64,000 bases of DNA from Flavobacteriales bacterium (GTDB lineage: Bacteria; Bacteroidota; Bacteroidia; Flavobacteriales; Flavobacteriaceae), in the NCBI GenBank assembly GCA_017303755.1, contig JAFLBS010000002.1, positions 248,001 through 312,000 on the forward strand, in the 5' to 3' direction. Shown here in pieces: positions 33,114 through 41,771 of this stretch (the stretch's first letter is position 1; each line of letters begins with the position of its first letter). The translations under genes were made by a program, and so were the position numbers. Below the pieces are notes generated by a model. It saw only the letters and a list, made by a program, of their open reading frames with translations. It did no database searches and was not told the DNA's origin.

Positions 33114-33144
33114 CAAACATAGAAAAAATATTTTATCTTTGCAA
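33114..33144 (-). promoter_or_regulatory. promoter of the WaaE-like gene
   Basis: On the minus strand TTG (33144-33142), a 20-base spacer and TATGTTTG (33121-33114). The ATG at 33096 is 17 bases on. The plus-strand box TATCTTTG (33134-33141) lies inside its spacer. Confidence 0.6.
33134..33141 (+). promoter_or_regulatory. -7 box for the GT2 gene at 33148
   Basis: TATCTTTG ends 6 bases before the ATG at 33148. If used, transcription would begin at or next to the start codon, so the mRNA would have almost no leader. Confidence 0.5.
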
Positions 33145-33147
33145 TTG

Positions 33148-33963
33148 ATGAAAAAAGATATTTCAGTAATAATAAGTACGTACAATTCGCCCGAATGGTT
33201 GGCTAAAGTTTTGTATGGATACAACGCACAAACTTTCAGAAACTTTGAAGTGATTATTGCTGATGATGGATCGGATGAACGTACCAAAAAATGCATTGAA
33301 GAAATGCAAAAGGAAGTCTTTTTTCCGATTACTCACGTTTGGCACGAAGACAATGGTTTTCAAAAAACGATTATTTTGAACAAAGCCATTTTAGCAACAA
33401 CTACTGATTATATTTTAATGACAGATGGCGATTGTGTTCCGAGAGAAGATTTTGTAGAACATCACGTCAAACATAGAGAAGAAGGGTATTTTTTATCGGG
33501 TGGATATTTCAAATTGCCAATGCATTTGTCACAGCAAATCACAAAAGAAGATATTTATTCCGGACGTTGTTTTGATATCAATTGGCTAAGAAGAAACGGA
33601 ATTAAAATATCGTTTAAAAATAACAAGTTGATTGCCAATGGTTTAAAAAGTTGGTTTTTGAATTTTACTACGCCAACCACTCCAAGTTGGAACGGTCACA
33701 ATGCTTCGGGTTGGAAAAACGATTTCCTCGAAGTCAATGGTTTTGATGAACGCATGCAATACGGCGGAGAAGATAGAGAATTTGGTGAGCGTTTGGTGAA
33801 CAACGGATTAAAATCGAAGCAAATTCGATATTCAACAGTTTGTATTCATTTGGATCACGCTCGTGGTTATGTAAAACCAGAAATGATTCAGAGAAACCTC
33901 CAAATCCGTAAAGAAACCAAAGAGCAAAAGAAAAAGTGGACGGAATTTGGTATTAAAAAATAA
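33148..33963 (+). CDS. GT2 glycosyltransferase with galactosyltransferase-type C-terminal domain
   Basis: The ATG at 33148 gives 271 residues starting MKKDISVIISTYNSPEWLAK. The frame is open to 33013, but that part is antisense to the divergent gene. FEVIIADDGSDERT, ILMTDGDCVPREDF (DGD motif) and HNASGWKNDFLEVNGFDERM with YGGEDREFGERL match the same group as the protein at 30024. The gene stands alone between divergent and convergent neighbours. Confidence 0.92.
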   Translation: MKKDISVIISTYNSPEWLAKVLYGYNAQTFRNFEVIIADDGSDERTKKCIEEMQKEVFFPITHVWHEDNGFQKTIILNKAILATTTDYILMTDGDCVPREDFVEHHVKHREEGYFLSGGYFKLPMHLSQQITKEDIYSGRCFDINWLRRNGIKISFKNNKLIANGLKSWFLNFTTPTTPSWNGHNASGWKNDFLEVNGFDERMQYGGEDREFGERLVNNGLKSKQIRYSTVCIHLDHARGYVKPEMIQRNLQIRKETKEQKKKWTEFGIKK

Positions 33964-33965
33964 AG

Positions 33966-34101
33966 ACACGAATTACACAAATTTCCACTAATTTCAGATA
34001 TTCATTTACAATTACATAAAAATAACTTCTGATTTTGTTAGAGATTTAGTGAAATCAAGCGCAAAATATTTCGTGTTAATTGGTGTAAATTCGTGTGAAA
34101 A
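33966..34101. repeat. inverted ACACGAATT words between convergent genes
   Basis: ACACGAATTACACAAATTTC (33966 onwards) is answered by TTTCGTGTTAATTGGTGTAA and ATTCGTGTGAAAA at 34069-34101, whose complement reads ACACGAATTTACACCAATT. The two halves flank about 75 bases between the convergent genes at 33148 and 34137 and could fold into a loose hairpin. The gap 33964-34136 holds nothing else. Confidence 0.6.
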
Positions 34102-34136
34102 ATAATTCATTTCAAATGTAATTTTCTGAAATTCAA

Positions 34137-35213
34137 TTAGTTTTTAGGTTTAGCCAAATTATCTTTCAAAAACGAATTCAATTCAGGAATAATCATTTCG
34201 GGCGTCAATTTCAAATACAATTCACGCGGATTTTTCTCAATTTCCTTGTACTTTTCATACGTCAATTCGGATATCGCATTCGGTAAAAAATCGAGTAAAT
34301 GCACTGATTTGTGGAATTTTCCATCTTCAAAACTCGACCAATCGTCTTTGTTAATGTACGGTGAAAAGATTGTGAATGTTGGTTTGCTCAAAGCTTTGGC
34401 AATATGAACCGTTCCGCCTTCGTTCGAAACTAAAACCGAACATTGATTCATCAATACCGCAAAATCACGAATACTTGGCGCATAAATATCCAAAATGATG
34501 TTGGCTTTGTGTGTACACAAATTATAAATTTTGTCGGCTTCTTCTTTTTGATTGGGTGAATAATTGAATAGTAGGTAGCAGTTAAATTGCTCCGAAATAT
34601 GATCCACCAATTGCGCTACGTATTCGTAAGGCATTGATTTTTGTGGAGTACTTCCTAATATTCCGAGCATGATTATGGGTTTGTCTTGGTACTTTTCGGG
34701 AACTTTAAATTGCTGTTCTTCTTCGGTTAAAAAGATTTTGGGTTCGTAGTTGATAGTATCAAGTGAGATTACTTGTTGCAATAAATGAATCCGATCTTCT
34801 ATGGCTTTTCCGCAGATTTGAGTTTTCTCTTTCAGAATTTCGACTGGATGAGTGTAATAACCCAAATTGCCAATTTTCTTGCGGCTTTTGTGACCAACGG
34901 TTTGTTTTGCACCACCAAATTTGCAGATGAGTCTACTTTGTAATTTGGAATACGGATCAAAAATAATATCGTATTTTTCTTTTTGAACTTGTCGGATGGT
35001 TTTGAGTAGATTTTTGAACTTTTTCAGCTCTTTTTCATTGATGGAAATAATTCTATCGATGTTGGGATTGTTCTGAATCACACCATGAGTAAACTCGTAC
35101 GCCATCAAATGCACTTCGCTGTCAGGGAATTTTGCTTTGAAATTATTTGCAATTACCGAACTGATGAGTACATCACCAATGCGTTTGTTTTGAATGATTA
35201 AAATTTTTTTCAT
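34137..35213 (-). CDS. GT9 heptosyltransferase-family protein
   Basis: The 358-residue protein opens with KILIIQNKRIGDVLISSVIA, the GT9 start with its GD motif (about residues 12-13). FDPYSKLQSRLICKFGGAKQ (about 96-115) and the C-terminal VLVSNEGGTVHIAKALSKPT (about 260-279) complete the pattern. GT9 enzymes add heptose to lipopolysaccharide core, so this points to lipooligosaccharide synthesis. Its first 20 bases overlap the longest frame of the divergent kinase-like gene. Confidence 0.93.
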   Translation of the reverse strand: MKKILIIQNKRIGDVLISSVIANNFKAKFPDSEVHLMAYEFTHGVIQNNPNIDRIISINEKELKKFKNLLKTIRQVQKEKYDIIFDPYSKLQSRLICKFGGAKQTVGHKSRKKIGNLGYYTHPVEILKEKTQICGKAIEDRIHLLQQVISLDTINYEPKIFLTEEEQQFKVPEKYQDKPIIMLGILGSTPQKSMPYEYVAQLVDHISEQFNCYLLFNYSPNQKEEADKIYNLCTHKANIILDIYAPSIRDFAVLMNQCSVLVSNEGGTVHIAKALSKPTFTIFSPYINKDDWSSFEDGKFHKSVHLLDFLPNAISELTYEKYKEIEKNPRELYLKLTPEMIIPELNSFLKDNLAKPKN

Positions 35214-35224
35214 GCGACTAATTC

Positions 35225-35257
35225 TTGGTGCAAAGTACTATTTTTTTTATACTTTTA
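35225..35257 (+). promoter_or_regulatory. candidate promoter of the Kdo-kinase-like gene
   Basis: TTG (35225-35227), a 22-base spacer and TACTTTTA (35250-35257, one mismatch to TAnnTTTG). It favours the GTG start at 35278. Confidence 0.4.
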
Positions 35258-35277
35258 GAGCAAATTATTCCGCGATT

Positions 35278-36036
35278 GTGAAAATTACGATTCATCCCAA
35301 ATACAACCAACAGCAAGAAGCCATTGTCAACTTAACTCGAACTTTCTTTCAGAATGATCGTGTATTGGTCGAAGGTTCGCGCAACAGTATCAAAACCAGT
35401 TTTTTGGGTGATGAAGAGGTAAATATCAAATTTTTTCAGAAACCTGGAATCATCAAATCGATTATCTATTCTTTTTTCAAATCGACCAAAGCCAAACGAT
35501 CGTATGATTATGCTCACTATTTGATAGAGCATGCTATTTTGACTCCGTTTCCGATTGCCTATGTTGAAGAGCGAAAATTATTTGGTTTATTAGGAAATAG
35601 CTTTTACATCAGTCATCAAGTGAATTGTGATTTTACGTTTCGCGAATTAATTCACAACCCGAAGTTTCCCGAAAGAGAAGCCATTTTAAAACAATTTACT
35701 GCTTTTACTTATAAAATGCACGAGGCGAAAATTCACTTTCAAGATCATTCGCCCGGAAATACTTTAATTGTAAAAAGAGAAAATGGTGTGTATGATTTTT
35801 ATCTGATTGATTTGAACCGAATGAAGTTTGACGAATTATCGTTGGAACAACGCATGGACAATTTCAAAAAGTTGTGGTTGTCCAAACAAATGATTCAGAT
35901 TATTGCTAAAGAATACGCACAATTAGCTCAGCAACCCGATGAGTTAGTGTTGAAATTATTGATGGAAAAATCGAGATTGTTTAAGCAAAAAACAGCACGG
36001 AAAAAATACATTAAACGATTTTTAGGAAAAAAATAA
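35278..36036 (+). CDS. lipopolysaccharide (Kdo) kinase-like protein
   Basis: I prefer the GTG at 35278 (252 residues, starting as VKITIHPKYNQQ); the frame is open to 35194, overlapping the divergent gene, and a candidate promoter lies between. The kinase core shows Lys51, FQDHSPGNTL with catalytic Asp156 and Asn161, and LIDLNRM with metal-binding Asp178. This is the InaA/KdkA/RfaP type that phosphorylates Kdo or heptose of lipid A core. Its TAA stop runs into a terminator stem. Confidence 0.88.
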   Translation: MKITIHPKYNQQQEAIVNLTRTFFQNDRVLVEGSRNSIKTSFLGDEEVNIKFFQKPGIIKSIIYSFFKSTKAKRSYDYAHYLIEHAILTPFPIAYVEERKLFGLLGNSFYISHQVNCDFTFRELIHNPKFPEREAILKQFTAFTYKMHEAKIHFQDHSPGNTLIVKRENGVYDFYLIDLNRMKFDELSLEQRMDNFKKLWLSKQMIQIIAKEYAQLAQQPDELVLKLLMEKSRLFKQKTARKKYIKRFLGKK

Positions 36037-36069
36037 TGTCCTGTTTCATGATAAAACGAAACAGGACAT
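36036..36069. terminator. bidirectional terminator
   Basis: ATGTCCTGTTTC (36036-36047) pairs perfectly with GAAACAGGACAT (36058-36069). On the minus strand the run TATTTTTTT follows; on the plus strand TTAGTATAATTTT. It serves the convergent kinase-like and dapD genes. Confidence 0.9.
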
Positions 36070-36087
36070 TTAGTATAATTTTGGTTC

Positions 36088-36903
36088 TTAAACGGCAACA
36101 TTATATTCTCTCAAAGCATCATTGAGTGACGTTTTCAAATCGGTTGAAGGTTTACGTTTACCGATAATTAAAGCACACGGAACTTGGTATTCGCCGGCTT
36201 CAAATTTTTTGGTATAACTTCCCGGAATTACTACTGAACGTGAAGGAACAAATCCTTTGTATTCAACAGGTTCACTTCCAGTCACATCAATGATTTTAGT
36301 CGATGCCGTCAAACACACATTGGCTCCTAAAACTGCTTCTTTTTCTACGCGAACACCTTCCACCACTATACAACGCGAACCAATGAAAGCACCATCTTCA
36401 ATAATGACTGGAGCAGCTTGTAATGGTTCTAAAACACCACCAATTCCTACGCCACCACTCAAATGTACGTCTTTGCCAATTTGAGCACAACTTCCAACGG
36501 TTGCCCATGTATCAACCATGGTTCCTTCATCAACATAAGCTCCGATGTTTACGTAACTTGGCATCAAAATTACTCCTTTAGAAATGTAGGCTCCGTGACG
36601 AGCAACTGCATGCGGAACTACACGGATTCCTTTTTCGGCATAACCGCGTTTCAACGGAATTTTATCGTGGTATTCGAAAATTCCTACTTCAAAAGTTTCC
36701 ATTTTCTGAATCGGAAAATACATAACTACCGCTTTTTTTACCCATTCGTTTACTTGCCAGCCATTTTCAGTGGGCTCGGCAACACGTAAGGTTCCCGCAT
36801 CCAATAAATCGATGACTTCTCTAATGGCTTTAGTAGTGGTTTCTTCTTGTAGTAAAGCGCGGTTTTCCCATGCTTTTTCGATTGTTGATTGTAATTCGTT
36901 CAT
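36088..36903 (-). CDS. dapD: 2,3,4,5-tetrahydropyridine-2,6-dicarboxylate N-succinyltransferase
   Basis: The ATG at 36903 gives 271 residues (MNELQSTIEKAWENR), the usual length; an ATG at 36918 overlaps the promoter. The enzyme succinylates tetrahydrodipicolinate in the lysine/diaminopimelate pathway. A left-handed beta-helix of hexapeptide repeats is visible (GVILMPSYVNIGAYVDEGTM, IGKDVHLSGGVGIGG, IEDGAFIGSRCIVVEGVRV). A TATCTTTG box (36925-36918) precedes the start. Confidence 0.97.
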   Translation of the reverse strand: MNELQSTIEKAWENRALLQEETTTKAIREVIDLLDAGTLRVAEPTENGWQVNEWVKKAVVMYFPIQKMETFEVGIFEYHDKIPLKRGYAEKGIRVVPHAVARHGAYISKGVILMPSYVNIGAYVDEGTMVDTWATVGSCAQIGKDVHLSGGVGIGGVLEPLQAAPVIIEDGAFIGSRCIVVEGVRVEKEAVLGANVCLTASTKIIDVTGSEPVEYKGFVPSRSVVIPGSYTKKFEAGEYQVPCALIIGKRKPSTDLKTSLNDALREYNVAV

Positions 36904-36917
36904 AAAAAAAATTTTCA

Positions 36918-36925
36918 CAAAGATA
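36918..36925 (-). promoter_or_regulatory. -7 box of dapD
   Basis: TATCTTTG on the minus strand, 14 bases upstream of the ATG at 36903, implying a leader of only about 8 bases. Confidence 0.5.
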
Positions 36926-37025
36926 ACGGATTTGTACTATTCTAAAAACAGAGTTTGCTAGGAATTGTATTTTAAACAATTGCGAATAAAACCCTAAATA
37001 AATTATGTATATTACTATTTTATGC

Positions 37026-37033
37026 TAGATTTG
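37026..37033 (+). promoter_or_regulatory. -7 box of the choice-of-anchor B gene
   Basis: TAGATTTG on the plus strand, 25 bases before the ATG at 37059; no TTG at the expected distance. Confidence 0.4.
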
Positions 37034-37058
37034 TTATGAATTAAAATAAATTGCATTA

Positions 37059-38477
37059 ATGAAATTAAAATTTACACTTTTAGTTGGTTTCTTTCTTACT
37101 TTATCCCAAGCGCAAACTCCTTGCATCAATGGTTTTGCAGGTTCTTATCCTTGTAACAAAGTTGATTTATTGGCTCAAATGGATTTCCCCCAAATAGGAG
37201 GAAATAACTCAACCGAAGGCAACGACTCATGGGGTTGGACCGATCCGTTAAATGGTAAAGAGTATGCCATTATGGGTTGTACTAGCCATACTGCTTTTGT
37301 TGATATTACTAATCCTACAAATCCAGTTTATTTAGGAAAAGTAAATTCGCATAACAATATTAGTAGTATTTGGCGCGATATAAAAGTGTACAATAATTAT
37401 GCTTTTATTGTTTCTGAAGCGAATGGACATGGAATGCAAGTTTTCGACTTGACTCGTCTGCGAAATGTAACTACTCCTCAAACTTTTTTACCCGATACGC
37501 GTTATCCTGGATTTGGAAATTGTCATAATATTGCCATTAATGAGGCAACTGGTTTTGCTTATTGTATTGGAAGTAATACCTTTTCGGGTGGCGCTCATGT
37601 TGTGAATATTCAAGATCCATTGAATCCTACTTTTTCTTTTGGATATTCCTCAGAAGGATACACTCACGATGCTCAAATAGTTATGTATACCGGAGAGGAT
37701 ACTGAACACGTTGGAAAAGAAATTTATTTTGGCTGTAATGAAGATAAAGTAATTGTTTTAGATGTTACAGATAAGTCCAATCCGATTTTGATATCAACAT
37801 TTTTCTATTCCAATACGGCTTATACGCATCAAGGTTGGTTGACTCAAAATCAAAAATATTATATAGTTGGAGATGAATTAGATGAATTGGATTTTGGATT
37901 TAACACTCGTTCGGTAGTTATTGATATGTCAGATTTAGATAATCCTTCATTAAAATTTGATTATTCGGGTGCAACACCAGCCATTGATCATAATGGATAC
38001 ACCACCAATGATAAGTTTCACCTAGCCAATTACAGAGCAGGTTATAGAGTAATGGACATCTCTCAAATTGACAACGAAGAAATGACTGAAGTAGCTTTTT
38101 TAGATACTTATCCAGCCAATAACAATGCTCAGTTTAATGGAGCTTGGAGTGTTTATCCTTATTTTTCAAGCGGAACAATAGTTGTAAGTGATATTGATAG
38201 AGGTTTATTTTTAGTTCGATTGGACGCAACATTAACTAACTCTATAAATGAAAAGAAGGAATTTACAATGAGTCCAAATCCTGCTCAATCTAATTTTTCT
38301 GTTGTAAGTGAAACGGATATTGAAACCATAGAAATTATTGATGTTTTAGGTAAAACAGTATATCAAAATAAAGCTGTATTTGCAAACGAATTTACAGTTG
38401 ATGTAGAAAATTTGCAATCGGGAATGTATTTTGTAAAATTCAATTCTAATTCGATTCAAAAGTTACTAATTGAATAA
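37059..38477 (+). CDS. choice-of-anchor B protein with T9SS sorting domain
   Basis: A signal peptide (MKLKFTLLVGFFLTLSQAQ) is followed by a repetitive beta-propeller-like region (about 40-385) with VDITNPTNPVYLGKV, VFDLTRLRN, VNIQDPLNPTF and VLDVTDKSNPILIS, typical of choice-of-anchor B proteins. The last 75 residues form a type A sorting domain for the Por secretion system (MSPNPAQSNFSV, IDVLGKTVY, LQSGMYFVKF). The protein should be secreted or surface-attached. The next gene, 9 bases on, encodes a lipoprotein with similar internal repeats. Confidence 0.92.
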   Translation: MKLKFTLLVGFFLTLSQAQTPCINGFAGSYPCNKVDLLAQMDFPQIGGNNSTEGNDSWGWTDPLNGKEYAIMGCTSHTAFVDITNPTNPVYLGKVNSHNNISSIWRDIKVYNNYAFIVSEANGHGMQVFDLTRLRNVTTPQTFLPDTRYPGFGNCHNIAINEATGFAYCIGSNTFSGGAHVVNIQDPLNPTFSFGYSSEGYTHDAQIVMYTGEDTEHVGKEIYFGCNEDKVIVLDVTDKSNPILISTFFYSNTAYTHQGWLTQNQKYYIVGDELDELDFGFNTRSVVIDMSDLDNPSLKFDYSGATPAIDHNGYTTNDKFHLANYRAGYRVMDISQIDNEEMTEVAFLDTYPANNNAQFNGAWSVYPYFSSGTIVVSDIDRGLFLVRLDATLTNSINEKKEFTMSPNPAQSNFSVVSETDIETIEIIDVLGKTVYQNKAVFANEFTVDVENLQSGMYFVKFNSNSIQKLLIE

Positions 38478-38486
38478 TAAAAACCT

Positions 38487-39833
38487 ATGAAAAAAATAGC
38501 ACTAATTGGATTGCTTTCGTTGTTTTTTTCTTGCTCCAAAGACGAGGAAATTCAGCAACAAAGTATGAGCGGAACACTAACTTGGGCAAAAAGCCTAGGT
38601 GGTTCGTTAGATGATACTACAACGGGTGTTGTGGCAACTCCCGATGGCGGTGTAATTGTTGTGGGTTATTCCAAAAGTACTGATGGAGATGTGAATAAAA
38701 TCTACAATTTAAGTGATATTTGGATTACCAAATTGGATGCTAATGGGAATGTGGTTTGGAATAAAACCATTGGAGGTTCTGGTGATGATTATGCCATTAA
38801 TATTATTAAAACTAACGATTCTAATTATGTAATTGCAGGTTATTCAGGAAGTTCCGATTATGATGTTCCTAGAAATTTAGGAATGCATGATTTTTTCATT
38901 CTTAAAATAAATGAAAGTGGCGACACCATTTGGTCCAAAGTATATGGTTTCAGCAGTCACGATCACGCACATAAAATCATTCAAACTCGTGATGGAGGTT
39001 TCTTTGTTGCGGGTTATGCAGATTATGCAGGTTTGAGTGGACAACCTGATAATGGCGAAGGTCACGAGATGGATAGAAACTCCAATAGTGTTCAGCATGG
39101 AGTAGGTGAATTCTTTGGAATAAAATTAGATGCTCAAGGTGAATTTCAATGGTACCGCTATTATGGTGGAACTCAAAATGATCGTGTGAATGATATTGTT
39201 GAGGCCAACGATGGCGGAATTATTATGGTCGGTTATTCAGAAAGTAGTGATTTTGATGTGGAAGGCGCCAAAGGAAGTTACGATTACTGGGTAATCAAAA
39301 TTGATGAAATGGGTCATTTGCATTGGAAAAAGAACTACGGCGGAAGCGATATCGATCAAGCGTACGGAATTGTCAAAACGGATTATAATTCATATTTAAT
39401 TGTTGGTCAATCAAACAGTACTGATGGTGACGTTTCCAATCCTAAAGGCAATAGCGATGTTTGGGTAATTCACATTGATGATCACGGACATTTAATTTGG
39501 AATAAATCGTTTGGTGGAAGTCAGTTTGAAACGGGTTATGCCATCAAAAAAATGCCTAATAATCAATTTATGATTGTGGGACACAGTCGAAGCAGCGATA
39601 ATCAAATAGAAAATAAAGGTCAAAATGATGTTTTTTTGTTGACTATTGACGCGCAACCGAATTCGGGACTTTTATGGCAAAAAACATTGGGTGGTTCTAA
39701 TTTTGATTTGGGTTTTGATTTTACTCAAACTAAGGATGGAAGTATTGTAGTAGTTGGTGATACACAGAGTAATGATGGAGACTTTATTCTCAATAAAGGA
39801 ATGAACGATCGATTTGTTGTGAAGATAAAATAA
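38487..39833 (+). CDS. lipoprotein with seven beta-propeller-like repeats
   Basis: The lipobox gives lipidated Cys16 (MKKIALIGLLSLFFSC). The rest is seven repeats of about 55-60 residues, each starting with a Trp-x-Lys-x2-Gly-Gly core: LTWAKSLGGS, VVWNKTIGGS, TIWSKVYGFS, FQWYRYYGGT, LHWKKNYGGS, LIWNKSFGGS and LLWQKTLGGS. Each continues with DGG.I.VGYS.S.DGDV and D.WV.KID..G. Seven such blades suit a closed propeller. No catalytic residues evident. Confidence 0.88.
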   Translation: MKKIALIGLLSLFFSCSKDEEIQQQSMSGTLTWAKSLGGSLDDTTTGVVATPDGGVIVVGYSKSTDGDVNKIYNLSDIWITKLDANGNVVWNKTIGGSGDDYAINIIKTNDSNYVIAGYSGSSDYDVPRNLGMHDFFILKINESGDTIWSKVYGFSSHDHAHKIIQTRDGGFFVAGYADYAGLSGQPDNGEGHEMDRNSNSVQHGVGEFFGIKLDAQGEFQWYRYYGGTQNDRVNDIVEANDGGIIMVGYSESSDFDVEGAKGSYDYWVIKIDEMGHLHWKKNYGGSDIDQAYGIVKTDYNSYLIVGQSNSTDGDVSNPKGNSDVWVIHIDDHGHLIWNKSFGGSQFETGYAIKKMPNNQFMIVGHSRSSDNQIENKGQNDVFLLTIDAQPNSGLLWQKTLGGSNFDLGFDFTQTKDGSIVVVGDTQSNDGDFILNKGMNDRFVVKIK

Positions 39834-39865
39834 AAAAATCCCAGTTTCAACTGGGATTTTTTTTT
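39832..39865. terminator. bidirectional terminator
   Basis: AAATCCCAGTT and AACTGGGATTT form the stem, flanked by an A run before and a T run after, so it works for both convergent genes. It overlaps the DUF4199 stop codon. Confidence 0.9.
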
Positions 39866-40433
39866 ATGATTCGGTTTTCAAATTTTGATTTTCACTGTTT
39901 TGATTTTCAGTATTGGGTTTTGCTTTTCGCATTAAAATCAAAGAACAAATTAAAGCTACAATAATACCAAGTGGTAAAATTTCCATAAAAGTTAGAAGAA
40001 TAATATAGAGTGGATTTTTGTACCATTCTTTCATCATATTGATTTCAGCTAATTTAGCATCAATTTGTTGTACACTTTCTCCTGCAGCTTTAGCGTCATC
40101 AACTACACATTGGCTGTATAAATCCATAAAATCAGGGATGAAATTGTAGTACAAAATCAACCAAGCCAAAACATAACAAGTTGAAGCAATCAAGGCAATT
40201 AAAGAGCCAATTTTAAATGCTTTTCCAAATGAAATTGCTCCGTTATTTTCATTATCTCGATAGCTTTTTATTCCGATAAAGATAAAAACGAAGGCAATAA
40301 GCATTCCAGTAAAACCATAAACAGCGGTTGGTTTAAAATTGGGATCGGTTTTCCATAAATAAGTTGAAACAATCATAAAGAGTACTACAATAGCACTTGA
40401 AATAAGTCCGTTTTTAATGATAATTTTTTTCAT
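39864..40433 (-). CDS. DUF4199 membrane protein
   Basis: The 189-residue protein has four membrane helices (about 10-28, 36-55, 72-96, 143-167) and the DUF4199 pattern: AFVFIFIGIKSYRD, then ISFGKAFKIGSLIALIAS, and a large loop before the last helix. The C-terminus is a short Asn/Glu-rich tail (NTENQNSENQN). Function unknown; it is widespread in Bacteroidetes. Confidence 0.9.
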   Translation of the reverse strand: MKKIIIKNGLISSAIVVLFMIVSTYLWKTDPNFKPTAVYGFTGMLIAFVFIFIGIKSYRDNENNGAISFGKAFKIGSLIALIASTCYVLAWLILYYNFIPDFMDLYSQCVVDDAKAAGESVQQIDAKLAEINMMKEWYKNPLYIILLTFMEILPLGIIVALICSLILMRKAKPNTENQNSENQNLKTES

Positions 40434-40526
40434 ATAATTTAGTTTGATTAGGTTGCAAAATTGAAGGTTATTCTATTAAATTCAGTAATACTTTAGAATG
40501 ATTTTGCAAAAAATGATACTAAAGTA

Positions 40527-41054
40527 CTATCGAATTAGTTCTAGTTTTTTAGCGGTTTCAATAGCTTGAGTTCGGCGTTTAACGTCTAATTTATCAAACA
40601 GATTAGAAGAATGGGTTTTGATGGTGTTGAGTGAAACAAATAGGCGAGAGGCAATTTCTTGATTGCTCAAACCTTCGGCCATGAGTTCTAAAACTTCAAG
40701 CTCGCGTTTGCTGATTTTTCGTTTTTCTAATTCAATTTGATTGACAGAAAATGTTAGGTTTTTTTGAACTATAATTTCTTTTTCGATTACTACTGTTTCC
40801 ACTTTGGGTTTGGTTAATTTTTGTGAAGCCCAAACACCGAGTAAAGTAAAAAACAATGCAATTAGTCCAATGTAAAATTCGGTTTGACTTTTTAAAAATA
40901 AAAAATGATATTCAGCCCAACGCAATATCAAAAGCAGCACTGCCATCGAAATTCCGTAACCAATAAACTCTTTATGTTTTTTTATCAGATTCAAAAGAAA
41001 TAAATAGAATACCAAAAATAGATAAAATTTTATTCTTGAAGTGCTTTCATCCAA
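40527..41054 (-). CDS. membrane-anchored LuxR-type transcriptional regulator
   Basis: The 175-residue protein has two or three N-terminal hydrophobic helices (about 10-25, 33-50 and 60-77), a short linker, and a LuxR/GerE helix-turn-helix at about 114-172 (ISKRELEVLELMAEGLSNQE, then LFVSLNTIKTHSSNLFDKL). No receiver domain is present, so the membrane part may sense the signal. It overlaps the upstream DUF1801 gene by 25 bases and may be co-transcribed with it. Confidence 0.88.
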   Translation of the reverse strand: MDESTSRIKFYLFLVFYLFLLNLIKKHKEFIGYGISMAVLLLILRWAEYHFLFLKSQTEFYIGLIALFFTLLGVWASQKLTKPKVETVVIEKEIIVQKNLTFSVNQIELEKRKISKRELEVLELMAEGLSNQEIASRLFVSLNTIKTHSSNLFDKLDVKRRTQAIETAKKLELIR

Positions 41055-41413
41055 TTTGAAATGATCAAGATTAAAGTGTTCTCATTTGTTTTTACTTCTT
41101 CCAAAGTTGTAAAAGTGGCAATGGCACGGTCATTGGCAGCCCATTTCAGCAGATTTGAATCGTCAGAGATTAAATGATCTTTAGGTTGTTCTTTTACTTT
41201 TGCACCACGATGAAAAATGAGTTGTATGTTTTTTGGAGGAAATAATTTAAACGTCAGAAAATCAGTTTCATTTATTTGATAACTCGGCGCATTCCATTTA
41301 ATGACTTCAGTTAATTGCGGAAAATGATTGCAAATGAGGCGTCTAATTTCTAAAAATTCATTTTTTAACGGATGTTCCAACTCGGAGATGTACTGTTCTA
41401 CTGGATTATTCAT
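41030..41413 (-). CDS. DUF1801 protein
   Basis: The 127-residue protein has the YdhG/DUF1801 pattern: VEQYISELEHPLKNEFLEIR near the N-terminus, then ITEVIKWNAPSYQ-like EVIKWNAPSYQINETDFLTF, and a C-terminal part with LIFHRGAKVKE. This fold resembles frataxin-like domains; the biochemical role is unknown. It overlaps the LuxR-type gene. Confidence 0.88.
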   Translation of the reverse strand: MNNPVEQYISELEHPLKNEFLEIRRLICNHFPQLTEVIKWNAPSYQINETDFLTFKLFPPKNIQLIFHRGAKVKEQPKDHLISDDSNLLKWAANDRAIATFTTLEEVKTNENTLILIISNWMKALQE

Positions 41414-41498
41414 CGTGTATTGTATGTTTTTTTGTAAGAATAATTAAATAATTAGTGTAAATTTACGTTTAATCTTTTACAAACAAAAAAACACAATT

Positions 41499-41744
41499 AT
41501 GAAGAAAGAAGATTACTCACAGTTGACCATTGAAGAACTTACTAAAAAAGAAAAAACGGCAAAAACGGCAACTATTGCCTTAGCTGTTGTAATTGTACTT
41601 CAGTTTTTGGTTGGTTTATTTTTAACGTTTAAACAAGGTTTCAATGTTTTTACGATTTTGCCTGTAACTTTTTTGCCTATTCTGATCATAAATTATTCGA
41701 TAATAAAAAAAATAAGAGAAGAAATTAATTCGAGATCAAAATAA
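41499..41744 (+). CDS. small two-span membrane protein
   Basis: The 81-residue protein begins with an acidic/basic helix (MKKEDYSQLTIEELTKKEKT), followed by two membrane helices (about 24-43 and 50-68) and a basic end. Similar proteins in flavobacteria are sometimes labelled redox-active disulfide protein 2, but there is no cysteine here, so that name would mislead. Function unknown. It precedes a prolyl oligopeptidase gene by 27 bases. Confidence 0.8.
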   Translation: MKKEDYSQLTIEELTKKEKTAKTATIALAVVIVLQFLVGLFLTFKQGFNVFTILPVTFLPILIINYSIIKKIREEINSRSK

Positions 41745-41771
41745 TACATCTTTAATAGTCATATACCATCA

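Noticed and set aside
33013-33147. N-terminal extension of the GT2 protein at 33148
   Set aside because: It is antisense to the divergent gene, covers its promoter, and bears no resemblance to a GT2 N-terminus.
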